Origin: Steromphala cineraria
Lineage: Eukaryota > Mollusca > Gastropoda > Trochida > Trochidae
NCBI GenBank assembly: GCA_916613615.1
Contig: OU744731.1
Span: forward strand, 19,004,328-19,068,327
Length of the DNA: 64,000 nt
Direction: 5' to 3'
The position numbers and the translations under genes are program-made. Shown here in pieces: positions 1 to 12,456 of the stretch. The notes under the pieces are model-generated. The model had not been told where the DNA came from. It saw only the letters and a list, made by a program, of their open reading frames with translations, and did not search any database. Within the stretch, counting starts at the first letter, position 1. Every line of letters begins with the position of its first letter.

Positions 1-2900
1 TATGTTGTAAATATCCCCTTTCTAGCATTATACAAATGTATCAGGCGACGACTATGCGGTATCAAGAGTTTTTGTGGTGACAATTTAAACGGGTATAGGT
101 AGGTAGGTAAAATTAAGGGCAAAGTTTGGGACAAAAATTACCTACATGCAACCGGCACTAAGAGTGATTATTGAGAGTTTATTAAAACATTCTAAAGTTA
201 GAATGGAGTATAAAACGTTATACGAAATCATATTTGCCAGTGTTCTTGACAAAATTTAAAACTGATATTTGGACTTCGCCAAGGATAGATACGAGTAAGA
301 AATTATTTGATTTAGACATAACAACCTCTCTGAGTTCTTTATGCCCCTCACATTCAACAGTAAACTGGTATATGCACGGGAAAGGGTTGCTTCCCTTTAA
401 CTGTTGAATTCTCAAGCAGATTCGAATTTTATTTTGTTGTACCTGTTGACCGTATAAGATTTCTTTAATACATATACATGTTAAAGGTGTTCTTTTCTTT
501 GGCATGGTTCCCCCTTCAAGAGGTCTTGTGGCGGAGAGCATCGGAATATTCTGCCTATGGTAACCGGTTGGGTCATTGAATGCTCTTTTCTAACGACCTA
601 GAACTAAACTTTTTAATTAAATGATTTTTATATCAATATTTTTAATTAAATGTTTTTTCTACGGTATTATTAATTCAACAAAGTGTAGAGTTATTTTTGT
701 GTCAGGTTCGATTTTTTGTTATTATCTAAGCATAAATGCGGTAAAAGTATAAAAGTATAAATTGTCGTAGAGAATATATCTATAATTTAGAGTTATAAAG
801 AGTACTCTGATAATCCACAAATGTCAAATCATGGTTAAAAAATAGTCTAAGTGATTATTTGTCAATTATATTAGCCGAAAAAAGCAAGTTATGTAATAAT
901 TGTATTTGCAAAAGAAAAGTCATTTAAAGGTCACTCGATCAATTTTGTACGATTGAAACTCGATTTTGGACACCTTAAACATTTAATGTGGTTTGTGCCA
1001 TTGTCCGGTGAACATTACCTTGCATATACTATGTAATCGTCAGCTGAACTTGATATTGGATTGAATTATATGATTTATGAACGGTCTGTTTTTACTTACC
1101 AGATATTCCATCTCGAATGGTTTCCAGTGTTGTTTATGTTGCTCGAAGGAATAATGGTTCTGTTTAAAACTCATTCACTAATCCCTTTTCTGAATTAATT
1201 GAATGTTTTTAGAGGTCTGAATAACCTGGATCTATTGTAAAGAAGCTCGTTTTTAGGGCATGATTGTTAGCTTAATGTCAACGAAAGATCAGCTGAAACG
1301 CTCATTAAATGAAGCATCTGTAAAATCCCGTTTAAGACGTTTTTACACCTGATAGATAGATGTTCGATTTGTGCTTAACTTAACTCCATACATTTTGTTA
1401 ACTCATTTTATTATTTGTTACTCGCTTTGTTTGAACTAAAAATCTTTTCACTATCGAATGTTACTGATCACTTCCCTTGAATTATTATTTGTCATTAAGG
1501 TTATGAAATTGCACTTACTTCAAACCATTGAACGTTAGAGCAAAAGTCAAAGGCTTTGCAGATGCAATAGAAAGAACAAAATACTTCGATATATCAAAAG
1601 GTAGTATCTTATAGTCAAAGTGTTTCCCCGTTCCAGGGCAATATCTAGTCCCCACACACAGATCGACAGACAGACAATCTTGTTAAAATATGATCAATTT
1701 GCTACACTACGCTACGCTATAATCTGCGTAACGTAGCGAAGAAAATTATGATCTTATTTTAGTGAGATTGGACAGACAGATGGATGCTTATCGTCAGTAG
1801 CATTTGACTCCGTGAGACCATGCAATAAATTTTTCCTTTCGAACGATAGTAACTCCACTTCATATCGTTGTTACTTTGGCATTTAAGTTGAATTTTTAAG
1901 AAAAAATTGAACTCTTAGAATCACAAAACATTCATAGGACAGTGTATTAATTTTGTAAAATGTAAACGTACCATAAACTTATTCCTAATATCTATGTGTA
2001 TTTTACAAATATTTTAAGAAAAGGTTGGATTTATTTTTATTCACAGATGGCATTTATTGATTACACCTGGCCGTATGCAAGAAATGTATCATAAATATAT
2101 ATATTTATGGGTGTTTATGTGATTAATGGGCTCCTCGTAGCATTTGAATGGAAGCTTGAAGTGTTGACTTTCTCCACAGAGGTTTGAATCTCGGAATGGA
2201 CCCTTTAAAAAGTTAAATTCAAACATCTGGATTTTGCTATTGTTTTTATATGTTAAGATAAACCTACATTTCCAATTATAGCGAAATCGGCCAAGAAATA
2301 AAGAGTTTAGCGTAATTCTCGATCTATTATTTGGAAAACACAAGGGAGGACACTCCAGTCGCTAAAACCTGATCAAAAACCGGACACGCCGAAATATTTA
2401 ACGTGCGATTCTATTAAAATCATCTTTATTTACAAAACATATGCATCGTAATCGTATTTAATTCTTTTACCTTCTGTATCCCTTGTCATGTTTTTCTTTC
2501 TTTATTTATAGAGTCCACTACGAGATTCAAACCTCTTTGTTTAGGATGTATTGTTATAGAAATATTTTTTTCCCTTGTTGGAAGGAAAAATTTGTATAAG
2601 TACATATACAAGAAATTGCAGGATTAGCACTACTATCGAATTGCCAACAAAATTGTAGAAGAATATTGGTTTCAGGTCACTGTCGGCAATCATTATGAAT
2701 CAATAACACAATATTCTGATATTCCTCCCATTTAACACTATTTCTTATAAAACTCGTTAATACGTTTAAATAAAAACCCGTTTCACTTGTTTATACAAAA
2801 TTATTAACTCTTTTCATGGAAATATTAAAATGGAAGGTTGTTTAGTATCATCTGTATAAGATCTCGTACATTGCAAACCGAATATGGCTCGCTGCAGTCT
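1..2900. other. AT-rich region without recognised genes
   Basis: No exon with both splice sites and a sensible frame was found. A 107-codon open stretch at 541-218 (minus) has no recognisable motif. Around 1690-1765 there is an imperfect palindrome with the words GCTACACTACGCTACGC and GTAACGTAGCG, probably an old hairpin element. Confidence 0.4.
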
Positions 2901-2907
2901 TCTGCGC

Positions 2908-3027
2908 AATCTAAATACATTTAGATCAATAGATTTTATTTGTCATACTGTTGTCAACAGTATGACAAAATATAAAATAAATTATGACAAAAAATAAAAT
3001 CTGTTGATCTAAATTTATTTAGATTGG
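2908..3027. repeat. palindromic (foldback) element
   Basis: AATCTAAATACATTTAGATC and a following arm are mirrored by GATCTAAATTTATTTAGATT at the right end, and an inner short palindrome (CTGTTGTCAACAG) lies between TCATA and TATGA. The whole can fold into a long hairpin; likely a small MITE. Confidence 0.55.
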
Positions 3028-3417
3028 TTTCTTCGTCATGTAATTTAGTTCACACTTTAAGAAGTACAACTCAAATTTCTCTTCCGTATTATTGGCAACA
3101 AAATATATATTTATCCTAATAATTGGATACCTCAAACATTCTTTTAAATGTAGTGCAATACAAGTAAAATATAAAAGATTTAAAATGAACCACAAGGGAT
3201 ACGTTCAGACATTTTTTTCAAATATATTTATTGTAATGATTATTTAAAATATTTCAAAGAATTTGAAGGACGATGACAGACAAATGCGTCGACGATGGAT
3301 TCATATGTTTACACTAATTATAATTTCTAATGATAATAAATGTTGTAATCAAGATTCGTAGTTGACTGGTCATATCAAAGTAAAACATGAAAGAAAGAAA
3401 ATCTAAAAAACAAAATG

Positions 3418-3508
3418 TAAAGCAGTCCAATTTTAAAGATTTTATTATTAAAATCTATAAAAAAAACTGTTAAGCAGTCAAATTTTAAAGATTTTATTAT
3501 CAAAATCC
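3418..3508. repeat. short tandem duplication
   Basis: Two copies, about 61 bp apart, of a segment containing GTAAAGCAGTCCAATTTTAA / GTTAAGCAGTCAAATTTTAA, followed by AGATTTTATTAT. A local duplication just downstream of the secreted-protein gene. Confidence 0.6.
3493..3498 (-). promoter_or_regulatory. candidate polyadenylation signal of the secreted-protein gene
   Basis: AATAAA on the minus strand, about 135 nt past the TAA at 3632. It sits within the short duplicated segment at 3418-3508. Confidence 0.3.
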
Positions 3509-3596
3509 TTGATGAGATTGATGATGACGACTGTTCAGATTATCTGATTAAATGAGTGGATGAGTGGATGAGTGGTTGAATTGTCGAGTTGTCCTT

Positions 3597-3727
3597 CTAG
3601 CCAAAGCATGTTCTTTTGAGGAAGCAGAGGATTATTTTTCGGACGAACCAGATCCCGTAGATGCGATAGTAATAGTTGTAATATTTGCAGTCGAAGTAAT
3701 ACAAGCAGGCCCTCTTGTGTCTGGCAG
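3597..3727 (-). CDS. secreted protein candidate terminal exon with two possible acceptors
   Basis: A pyrimidine-rich tract ending CCCTTCCAG offers an acceptor before 3727, and CTGCCAG offers another before 3720. Both accept the phase-1 end of exon 5. The upstream one gives a basic, Tyr/Cys-rich tail of 43 residues ending at TAG 3597. The downstream one gives D plus TRGPACITSTANITTITIAS and TGSGSSEK, ending at TAA 3632, a Thr/Ser-rich tail with an NIT sequon. The second looks more like a secreted protein. A MITE copy starts 44 bp upstream in the intron. Confidence 0.45.
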
Positions 3728-6700
3728 CTGGAAGGGAAACGAATACAAACGTTATGTACTTTACAGACATTAAAGGGAAAGGAGCACGTTTTTTGATAAT
3801 TTTATATTTTGAAATTTTCATTGATACGTTAATGCTAAATGTATCATTTTGAGAGTGTCTGAAATCTCATTACACGAGCCAATCATCCATAGTCAGAGGA
3901 CAAAGTATGAAGAATAACATAAAATTCATTGGCGGCCATTTTGTGTGAACACCTTTAATTCATTTTGTGTAAGAAAAAGGAATCGCATGGCTAAACTTTA
4001 CATTATATGTTTGAATTATTACTGCTCGATTTAGTTTAAATACATTGCCTTTCAGTTGGAACCATTAATTTTCATGTTCCTGACATTACCTTATATTCCC
4101 CCTAAAACGTGCTACTGCCCCTTTATACATTTCGCACAAGTATTACTTTTATTGAGCATATGGACAAGTTGTGACCACAACAAGAATCCGTAAAACATCT
4201 GAGGACGAACATCATTAATTTTATAACTGAAGGTATTTATGTTTAATAACATTTTTATTGAGCACAATATACTAAACTAAAGGTATCTAATCTATCCGAA
4301 AATGAAACAATTCGTCTAACGTAAACTTGAGCACAACAAACAACATATATTCCCGAGTTAATATAAATGTAATATAACTTATGTGCGGTCCTATTTCTGA
4401 TTAATTGATAAGTACAAAAATGCCTAAATAATAATTCCCATAAAACTGGCTTGGGCGAAGCACCAAAGCAGGGATTGATCAAGCCAAATCTAAGATAAGA
4501 TAGGAAAAAGAAAGCAAATCCTAAAGTCGTATTGGGTATTTTTGTGAAAACGAAATAAAAGAGGTCGCTGTGACATTCTGTTCTTTTTCTAATTCTTAAA
4601 TCTTGAACAATAAAAATGTTATCGTCACTTGCAAAATTGAAAGTAATAAAGTTAGAGTTCTTGAGTTTTGATTCCACAAAAGTTTCCCGATAGGACTGTC
4701 CCTTTAAACTGATTTATGAAGGAGATGGGGTCCTACCTTCTGATTGGGCGGGGCAGTCAGTGAGGGCGGAAACGGTTCCAGTACACTTCGCTGGTAGCAG
4801 CGACTTCACTTCACTCGACAGGCTGTCGTTGACTTCTGCATAACACTGCTTCTTCGTCAGTTCCCCGGAAAACTATAAAGAAGAAAAATAGCAAGTAACG
4901 TTATCATTAATGGTAACATACAAATCACATTTTCACATACAATACACTTCTAATGTGAGTAATGTTGAAGTATACTTTACAAAATGTATTGGGAATGTTT
5001 GGATTCTCATAATCGATATATTATCAGTGTCCCTCAAAAGAAATATAATTATAATGATTTCCATTTAGAATATATACTTATAAGATATAGATAGTAATGA
5101 CATGGAAATAATTCAACCGGAAAAACGACATTTCATGTTTAAACATATTTAGTATTACTTTATATAATAAATTATGAAACTTTAAATATTTTCGATTATG
5201 TATATGTTCAGCCATCAATTATTAAAAAATAAAAATCTGATAAGAATGTTTTAAGGTTGTCATTCTATTTTCAATTTAGGTATGACATGGTGCAAACCAT
5301 GATGTTGGGGATGATCAGCCAAGCTTTGTACTTACTCCTGTAGGGAACTCGATGCTGTGAACGACGTTACAGTCAGTGCTGTTAGGGTATTGGAATATCT
5401 CCAGGGACTGTCATCAAATATACATGGTCAGAAAAAAGTCTCATTTCATACAGTAAATCACACTTGTCATGTTGTTATTTTACCTTAATAGATATCAAGA
5501 TGTTCAATATTATTTTCAAAATGCCATATTGCAGATATTTAGAGTATACATATAAATTGTTTCTAGTTCATTTGAATTATGAATTAAATGAATATCAAGA
5601 TATCATTACTTTCGGAGGAGACCATAAGTCAAAATATTACTGTTACAAATGGTTACGTTTCCTTCAAGACGCTGTGTCCTGGACTTGGTTTCGTCGGTAA
5701 GTCTAATTACCTCGGTAGGTTTGTGCTCGATATTTATGAATTTACTGACATATAATTGAAAAAACATTAACATGCTGCTTTTAATGTCGAAAAATACGAT
5801 CAGCCTAAGATATATCATATATGCAAATCCTGATTCAACAGCTCTTGTGCAAATGTTACACAATAACCAATTAAAGTCATGTTCAAAGGTAAGGACTTAC
5901 GTCATTCTGGAAGATTATTGTCATTTGAGGTTGACCATTTTTTTTCACTTCCATCTCGTTTCCTTCTCCACATGTTTCAACTACCTCCCCGTCTCCTAGA
6001 TCCTCAACATCACACTGCATAAAGAGAGCAGCTATTTATCAATTTGTACAGAACTGTGCATAATTAAGTACAAGGTTTCACGAAAATGGGGTATTAATTG
6101 TGCACAAAAATGATGGTAATTAGACAAATATGACACTTTAGGCATTAGAAAATTCACACTTATAATAAAGAGTTGACCGATTGTAATTTACAATACCATT
6201 GATTTTAATTTAGAAAACGAGCATATAGTAATATACATTGTTCAACATATAAAACATATTATATATTGAATTTAAACTAGATATTAACCAATAGCTATTA
6301 AAAAACACCGAGAAGCACATATAAATGTAACAAGCTAAGATGGGACCGAGAGTCTTGGTGAAAGGTAAAAGGAACGGTAAAAAATGTCAGAAGAAATACG
6401 CACATGTTTTGGAGTATTGAATCCTCTTGTTCCTGACAGAAGAGCCAGGAACATAACACACATTCCAATCTGCAAATGATCATATAGATTCAACCACAAA
6501 AATTCACGTAGTTACTACATGGCATGGTATATAAATGTTTACAATTGGGATCAAGTCATTCTACGATTCCTTAGGATAATAGGGACAGCGATGTACTTGC
6601 TGGATACAATATACACAAGATGTTCAATCGATAAACTACACAGTAGAAGATCGAACTTGGAGAGGGTCGATTCGGGTACCATAATGGCGCAGTAATCGTT

Positions 6701-6819
6701 TTTAACCCGTAGTATTATCTTTATATGATTATGTAATGATTTAACAATTATTTAAATTACAACCCATAAGCAAGAGAATATTTCTAATCAAACAAACATA
6801 GCCATACCTTAATCATCAT
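3597..6819 (-). CDS. small secreted cysteine-containing glycoprotein gene, unrecognised, 6 exons
   Basis: I do not recognise the family. Five exons join cleanly: 6819-6808, 6469-6404, 6014-5901, 5407-5336 and 4872-4737, all GT-AG, the first four ending in phase 0. The start MMIKIGMCVMFLALLSGTRG is a typical signal peptide, so the product probably enters the secretory pathway. The mature part is acidic to neutral, has NST, NDS and possibly NIT glycosylation sequons and about seven cysteines, and shows no further membrane span. A terminal exon lies at 3727 or 3720 (separate entry), giving about 176 or 162 residues. It is on the same strand as the SLC5 gene and 5.6 kb downstream of it. Conserved splice sites and an open frame across all exons argue for a real, intact gene. 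Confidence 0.72.
3771..4125. mobile_element. MITE family B copy 1 (TTAAAGGGGCAGTAGC ends)
   Basis: Starts TAAAGGGAAAGGAGCACG and ends CGTGCTACTGCCCCTTTA. The interior holds ATTGGCGGCCATTTTGTGTG and AACACCTTTAATTCATTTTG, shared with copies at 24742, 32640 and 59183. About 355 bp. It lies in the last intron of the secreted-protein gene. Confidence 0.8.
4737..4872 (-). CDS. secreted protein exon 5
   Basis: 136 nt, phase 0 in and phase 1 out, from acceptor TTATAG to donor GAAG|GTAGGA. It encodes FSGELTKKQCYAEVNDSLSS, EVKSLLPAKCTGTVSALTDC and PAQSE: three cysteines and an NDS sequon. The other frames contain stops. Confidence 0.72.
5336..5407 (-). CDS. secreted protein exon 4
   Basis: 24 codons, phase 0 to phase 0, from acceptor GACAG to donor GGA|GTAAGT. 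It encodes SLEIFQYPNSTDCNVVHSIE plus FPTG, with one N-glycosylation sequon (NST) and one cysteine. Confidence 0.7.
5901..6014 (-). CDS. secreted protein exon 3
   Basis: 38 codons, phase 0 to phase 0, from acceptor ATGCAG to donor GAC|GTAAGT. It encodes CDVEDLGDGEVVETCGEGNE and then MEVKKNGQPQMTIIFQND. Two cysteines; strongly acidic first half. Confidence 0.72.
6404..6469 (-). CDS. secreted protein exon 2 (signal peptide)
   Basis: 22 codons between acceptor TTGCAG and donor CAT|GTGCGT. It encodes IGMCVMFLALLSGTRGFNTP, a hydrophobic core followed by small residues suitable for signal cleavage. Confidence 0.7.
6808..6819 (-). CDS. secreted protein exon 1 (start)
   Basis: Four codons, ATG ATG ATT AAG, then donor AAG|GTATGG, phase 0. 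Chosen as the start because it joins in frame to the hydrophobic signal segment in exon 2. An ATG inside exon 2 at 6463 would also leave a usable signal peptide. Confidence 0.6.
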
Positions 6820-6899
6820 GATCTTCTAAGGTTTCTCTGTCTTTCCTCTGGTTTGCTTCTTCAAGTCCTCTGCAGCTTCTGTCAGGAAGATGTGAAGAC

Positions 6900-7980
6900 C
6901 TAGGGCAGGGCTCTGCTATATATACCATTTCAACAAGGACGTTTAAACAAACAACACGTGATTTCTTTAATCACAAAAATCTTTCTTGGAAAATTTATGA
7001 AACAACTAGTCCATGAGGTTCATTTGCATATGCAGAAATACCATATAAGGATCTACACTAAACATATATACCAAAAAAGGACACGGTAATTTTCTCTTTG
7101 CTGTACGTAAATATACTGTGGAAGTGTGTAATGAGTGTGGTTCCAAACTATCACCTGATTTTGATACCATAAAAGGTTTGTCTTCACCCATTTTAGGTCA
7201 TCCGATGTTCCAAATAAGCCTTATTGTTTCTCTTCTTTGAAAAGGCGAATCAAATCATGTAATCAGTATCAAACAAGGAAGAAAAAGTTCAGCTGTATCA
7301 ATTTCAAAACCGTTATGTAGGAATTTCTTCCTGGTTCCAGTACTTGACCCCTTGGCGTGTGACACCCGTGTAACTAATGAGTAAATGCACGAAACATGTG
7401 TATAGCATGTGACTGTAATAACAAGTTCAGCTAGCACATTGTTGATATTGCTTGTAAATTTAGACAAATATTTTAAACATCGAAAAGTGGGGGCGAAATT
7501 TTGTTAATTTGTTGTACGATGTTTGAAATTTGTATCACTTACAAAGATGTATTAAGATGTGAAATGTTTGCACCGTTGGGCTTATACAAAATACACAAAT
7601 AAAAATAATTCACAAATTTGAATAATGGATTTATTGTGTATATAAATGTGTTATAAAACTCTGTAAATCTGCCAGAATATAAACACAATACCTTAAGATA
7701 GTACATACATAGGCAATGTCTAATTACTCTAGAATGATAAGCTTTACCTGCTTGCAACTTTATTTAGAATCAAATTGTAACAATATTTGAACCATTTGAA
7801 ACTAAAGCAAATATTATTTGATCAATTTGTCTTGCTGATATCAACTAGCATCTTCCTTAAATGGACGCTGTGGTTGTTGTCAACTTGTTCAACAAAGAAG
7901 CTCTATGATTGTCGATACAGTTGTCTTATACATCCCATTATCCAGACCATTAATACACATCTATTACACAGAATTTGACA
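6900..7980. other. no recognised feature
   Basis: Region upstream of the secreted-protein gene; AT-rich with no coding signal beyond chance open frames. Confidence 0.4.
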
Positions 7981-7984
7981 CCCA

Positions 7985-8400
7985 CTTAAAAAAAAGATTG
8001 ACAATAATATGATGAATTCTACAATCGGTGGTCAGACAAATTCTAATCTTGGAAAATTACTGAGTACAAAACATAGAAATTGATAGAAAAAAAATTGAAA
8101 GGTTAACAAAAGCGCTTGTTGTATGGCACTGCACCCCTCACATTAGGGTGGGAGACGTGCTTAATTTCATAACAATCGGATGAAGCGTTTTTCTGCAATG
8201 GGTCGGACAAATTCTTATAATGGAAAACGACTACGTACAATAGATATTTGTGAAAATTAAAAAATTGCGGAAATCGTTTGTAATTTGGCACTTCATCCCT
8301 CCAAGTAGGATAGAAGACATGTGCAAATTTAAAAACTATTCGATTTTCAGTAATGGGTTGGACAAAAAATGTCCTCGGACGGACGGAAGGACGAAACCAT
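7985..8400. repeat. degenerate tandem-core element, two units
   Basis: Two diverged units about 162 bp apart carrying GGCACTGCACCCCTCACATT and GGCACTTCATCCCTCCAAGT, then TCGGACAAAAAATGTCCTCG and a short GGAC-type tail. Same family as the outer element at 36.1-38.2 kb, in the same orientation, but older and without a visible 3' hairpin. Confidence 0.7.
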
Positions 8401-8459
8401 TTGAACCACACTCCATTTGAACATTTCATGACTTGATATATCAAATAATAAACTTCACA

Positions 8460-11030
8460 CACAAAAATCAGTGATTTATTGATGTATTGATTAATATTAT
8501 CTCATTTGATCAATGACAAATTCATCAACATTTATATTTCTCAATAATTCATTTTCCCCTCATTATTGTTCCCAGTATAAATATAAAAACGTCATGTTCA
8601 CGTGTACACCTACTGAGTGTGCAAGTCACCTTTACCCTTCTCTCTATATTGATTACCTATGGCCATGGTAGGCATATGCGTAGGTACTTAATATAATCCC
8701 CTCTAATCCCCCTTGCTGTTTGCACGATACGTTGTTCAACCGGAGGTGACTATTGATTGCACTATTGTAACGTTCGAAGAACTGATTTCATCTGTCGTGT
8801 TGTATCTATCGTAAGACATATATTACAATTACTCTTTCGTGGAAAGGAATTATTTTGTGTCGTTATTTTGTATCACAATGCATAGGTGATATTATCAAAA
8901 CATTACCCTATCCTTCCTGGTTTTATTCAAAGAAGTACAATGAGCAAAGTAATTTGTCACCCTAAGTGGGGGTTAACTACAAGAATAATGACACATGATC
9001 AATGGATAACAGCACACAATCACAAAGAGACAACATAAACTTTTTAACCATTATGACTGCTGGTTCTGTTTTTCATTAAAAAAAACGACACAAGGTTGCT
9101 CAAAATTAACTTAAACAGACAGACAGAAATGTTATCTATATTATGTAAATAATATTGTAAATAATAAAATGAAAATATTTAACATTATATATATAACATA
9201 TTTTTATATAATATATATGATAACTACGACATACTTTACTACTAACTTACATCTATCATTATCAACTACATGGAAATTAGGTGTGTAACCAACTGCTTCA
9301 TAAACAAACACCAGTACCTGCTTCAGGAAAATAACATCTTAAAATATATGCTACAATTCAACAACGATTTTAGCTTTACATAAAATTTAATTCCGGTTTG
9401 AAATAACAATCTGTTTTAATCTCCTTAAAGTTCATATAACCACAAACATATTTCACTATTTTCTTTGAATTATATTAAAGTCTGATTACAATATTGTATA
9501 GTGCGCCAAAGGTTGCTGCACAAATATGTTCAGTTTGGTAATGAAAGCCGTTTTTGAATGCCACTTTTGATGGACCGCTTGGACCTATCTGGCCACAAAC
9601 CGGTGTATGCTTGACTGCCCGTCACTGGTTACACCCCCTTTTTGTGACGTCATAAGCAGAAGTAGTCTCGTTATATCTATAATCTATCATAACAATACCA
9701 CAGAAAAAAACCCAATAATAAACGATTTTCAGAAAATGTTTTCCACCCAGTTAGATAAATCATTTTACGATGTAACACTAATAAGCATTTGGTGTAAAAA
9801 AGATATCCACATCAATGGTAATTAAACAATTATTTAGGCAGTATTTCAGTTCAAATAATGATACGGTAATCTGTGTAGTCTGTTTATTACGTCACCCACG
9901 CGCGAGTTTTATGGCCCATGACCCAGGTGGGGTTTTCACAGCCGATAATTACGCTGTCTCAATGAAAGGCTAATTAAAGGAGTTTATTGGACAAATTAAC
10001 AAAAATCAAGCCCAGTTTTAATTTTTTTGAAAAATCTTTGAACGAAAATCGAGAAGTGGTAAAGTCGAGGTTAGTTGATGTTTAAAACACTTGCTATTGA
10101 TATAATATCCTTGTCTAACTTAAATTTGTCGTTTAACTCAACTCTTAAATTAATTTGGCAGTCTATATATAACAACTTACCCATTGGTTTCGGGATAATG
10201 ATATTTATTACCTATATGCATGGTTGAAAATAACTAGTGACATATTTCAATATGAGCATTAGTGCACACATCACTTTTGCCTAGCAATGATTGTTAAAGC
10301 GCGAGCTCCCGTATTTTTTCGCCTGTTACGTCAAAACATCATTGTTCGTAACGTCCGTGTACCCCATCGTCGCAAGGGAAGCGGCCCGTACCTTGGAAAT
10401 TTCTAACATGTTAAAATGAAATAAAATCGGTAATAAAGAAATTATTACCCTCGTAAGTGCGTCATATGGATGGTATCGTATACCAACGGATATATCCATC
10501 TACTATTTAAAACCTGTGTTAATTTGTTGTTTCTAGTGAATCTGAAAATCTAAAAAAGGTACATTCTGAGGTAAACAATGACGTCAATGAAGCCGATGAC
10601 AATATCTAAATGTTTTGGTTTGATTAACGCGATTGACAAGAAGTAATAATGTTCAACTCCTTGCAAGCTATGGTGAAACATCGGCATTGCTTAAAAATCA
10701 TTTTTTATTCCTTATGTACCATGTGCACACAATTTTGAACCATTACGCAAATGTGATTTTTTAACGAAAGTGGTTTTACTACATTACACGTGTTTCAGTG
10801 AATAATTGGATCTACGCCCCTTCTCTTCCCTTTTTTCAGCTAAGAGTATATATATATATAGGTGAATGAGATGTGTCGACTTGTTGTTTCTTAAAAAGAT
10901 TTAATGGACAGTGCAATGTTATGTTGATGGAAAAGCAAATTTACGTTCACTTTTGTTGTTTTGCAGTTATACGAGATTTGCAATCAATAAGTAACTTTTT
11001 ACCTTCTGAATATCACATGGCCAGCCACTA
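8460..11030. other. no recognised gene; AT-rich with short AT microsatellites
   Basis: Alternating AT stretches occur at 9170-9225 and 10845-10860. No exon with both splice sites and a sensible frame was found. Confidence 0.35.
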
Positions 11031-11032
11031 GC

Positions 11033-11381
11033 ATTATCTCCTCAGAGAGGCAGATCAATGCATGAAATGTTGATTGGGCCTCTGTTCTTATTAGCTGAGT
11101 TTGCGGTGTAGAATGGAAGATGCCTGATTTGAGGCAATCGGAGTTCGCATTGCAATCAGCGATGCTGTTCTAAAATCTCCATTTTGGCTACTGAATCATG
11201 TCAAAGGCATTGTGATATTAACCGCCGTTTCCATGCGAGAAGCGCTGTCATTTCTAGAGTTCAAATGGATTGTGGTACAAATATTTTCCGCCAAGGGTAA
11301 CTGCTGGAACTCACGGATTTTGTCTTAGATTTTGGCTGTACGAACATTTCATGACTTGATCTGCTTCTGTGGGGAGAGAAT
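11033..11381. mobile_element. MITE family A copy 1
   Basis: About 349 bp. The left end ATTATCTCCTCAGAGAGGCAG and the right end CTGCTTCTGTGGGGAGAGAAT are inverted repeats; GATCAATGCATGAAATGTTGA and CATTTCATGACTTGATC extend the pairing. The interior CCTGATTTGAGGCAATCGGA and GCAATCAGCGATGCTGTTCT is shared with copies at 15182, 17772, 21886 and 26741. Confidence 0.85.
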
Positions 11382-12204
11382 AGCTGATGAGTGAACACCT
11401 ACAGACCTATAATCGGTCCTGGTTTGCCGCGCATTGTCAAATGCCATAATAAGAAGGAAGAGGAACATTGGTCACAGTGACAGAATATAGCATTCCTGCA
11501 ATTGTCTGACGTTTCCCGTGACATTGGGAATGATGATCGAGAATTATTGTGGTCTATGTCACCATATCATTTCATATGCTTAAATACCTTATACGGGCTA
11601 GGACGTTAGATATAACAATATAAATATAACATGTAAAATGGTATGAGGGAAATGGAAAGAAAATTTAATAGCACTTAGTACTATAGTAAAAAAGGAAAAC
11701 TCTTTCGTCATGCTTTTTAAAACCAACTGCTCAAAAAAATAACTTGATAAAATACTGGCCTTTTTCTTAAATGTCAAAATCAAAACACACGTTGAAAACA
11801 GACACGTTTTCACAATAACAAAAAACGAAACCTTTGAAAAAGTGATTCAGGTATTTTATTTCAAAATAAATACTTCCTAATAAGCACATGAACAGTGTTG
11901 CTGTGTTTTATTGGAATAAGGTATCGAGAATATTGTCTTTGACATTACGAATACTAGAGCCATTGGTTACGCAGCTCTTAAGGCTTTTTTGGCTTTACTG
12001 ACATCTACATTGAGGGAAAGTTGTAGCAACATGATATTAACTATCTGTCATGTTATACTTCCAGTAAGTGAAATAAATGTCTTTGTGACTTTATATTTAA
12101 AAAAATTTATCCATATTATTATATTTTATTCATTGTTAAAAACTCCTTAATTTACATAAGTAATTATCTTTTAAAAACAATATTACTTATCCGGTTTAAG
12201 CATA

Positions 12205-12210
12205 TTTATT
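12205..12210 (-). promoter_or_regulatory. candidate polyadenylation signal of the SLC5 gene
   Basis: AATAAA on the minus strand about 165 nt past the transporter stop; a second lies at 12125-12130. Such hexamers are common in AT-rich DNA, so neither is certain. Confidence 0.35.
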
Positions 12211-12375
12211 TCATATAAAAGCTTATGTTAATGCCGCTCAAAACAACTTATCTAGTTGTCATTTTAAACATCCAGTAAATGTAATAAATGAGGTCTAGTC
12301 ATTGTCAGTTCACATACATCCCTACTTTCTTCTTAATCATTCATTCCCACACGTAATCTTCGTCCTCTCTGCCAA

Positions 12376-12456
12376 TCAGGTGAAAGTTTCTCTCTCTTGA
12401 GCATGACCTGGACCTGGGGTGTTCACTTTGAACATGTCCCAAGAAAAGCGATAGTT
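12376..12456 (-). CDS. SLC5 transporter exon 16 (terminal exon)
   Basis: 26 codons plus TGA after acceptor TATCAG, phase 0. It encodes NYRFSWDMFKVNTPGPGHAQ and ends ERETFT. Chosen because it is in phase with exon 15, has a good acceptor and continues a hydrophilic tail; the C-terminus is the least conserved part of the family, so it rests on splice logic alone. Confidence 0.8.
   Translation of the reverse strand, partial: NYRFSWDMFKVNTPGPGHAQERETFT

Noticed and set aside
218..541. 107-codon minus-strand frame starting MLSATRPLEGG
   Set aside because: No motif, no splice context and AT-rich codon content like the flanks; cannot be told from chance.
4255..4677. 140-codon minus-strand frame in the last intron of the secreted-protein gene
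   Set aside because: Composition matches random AT-rich sequence, no domain, and it would need to ignore the strong exon 5 donor.
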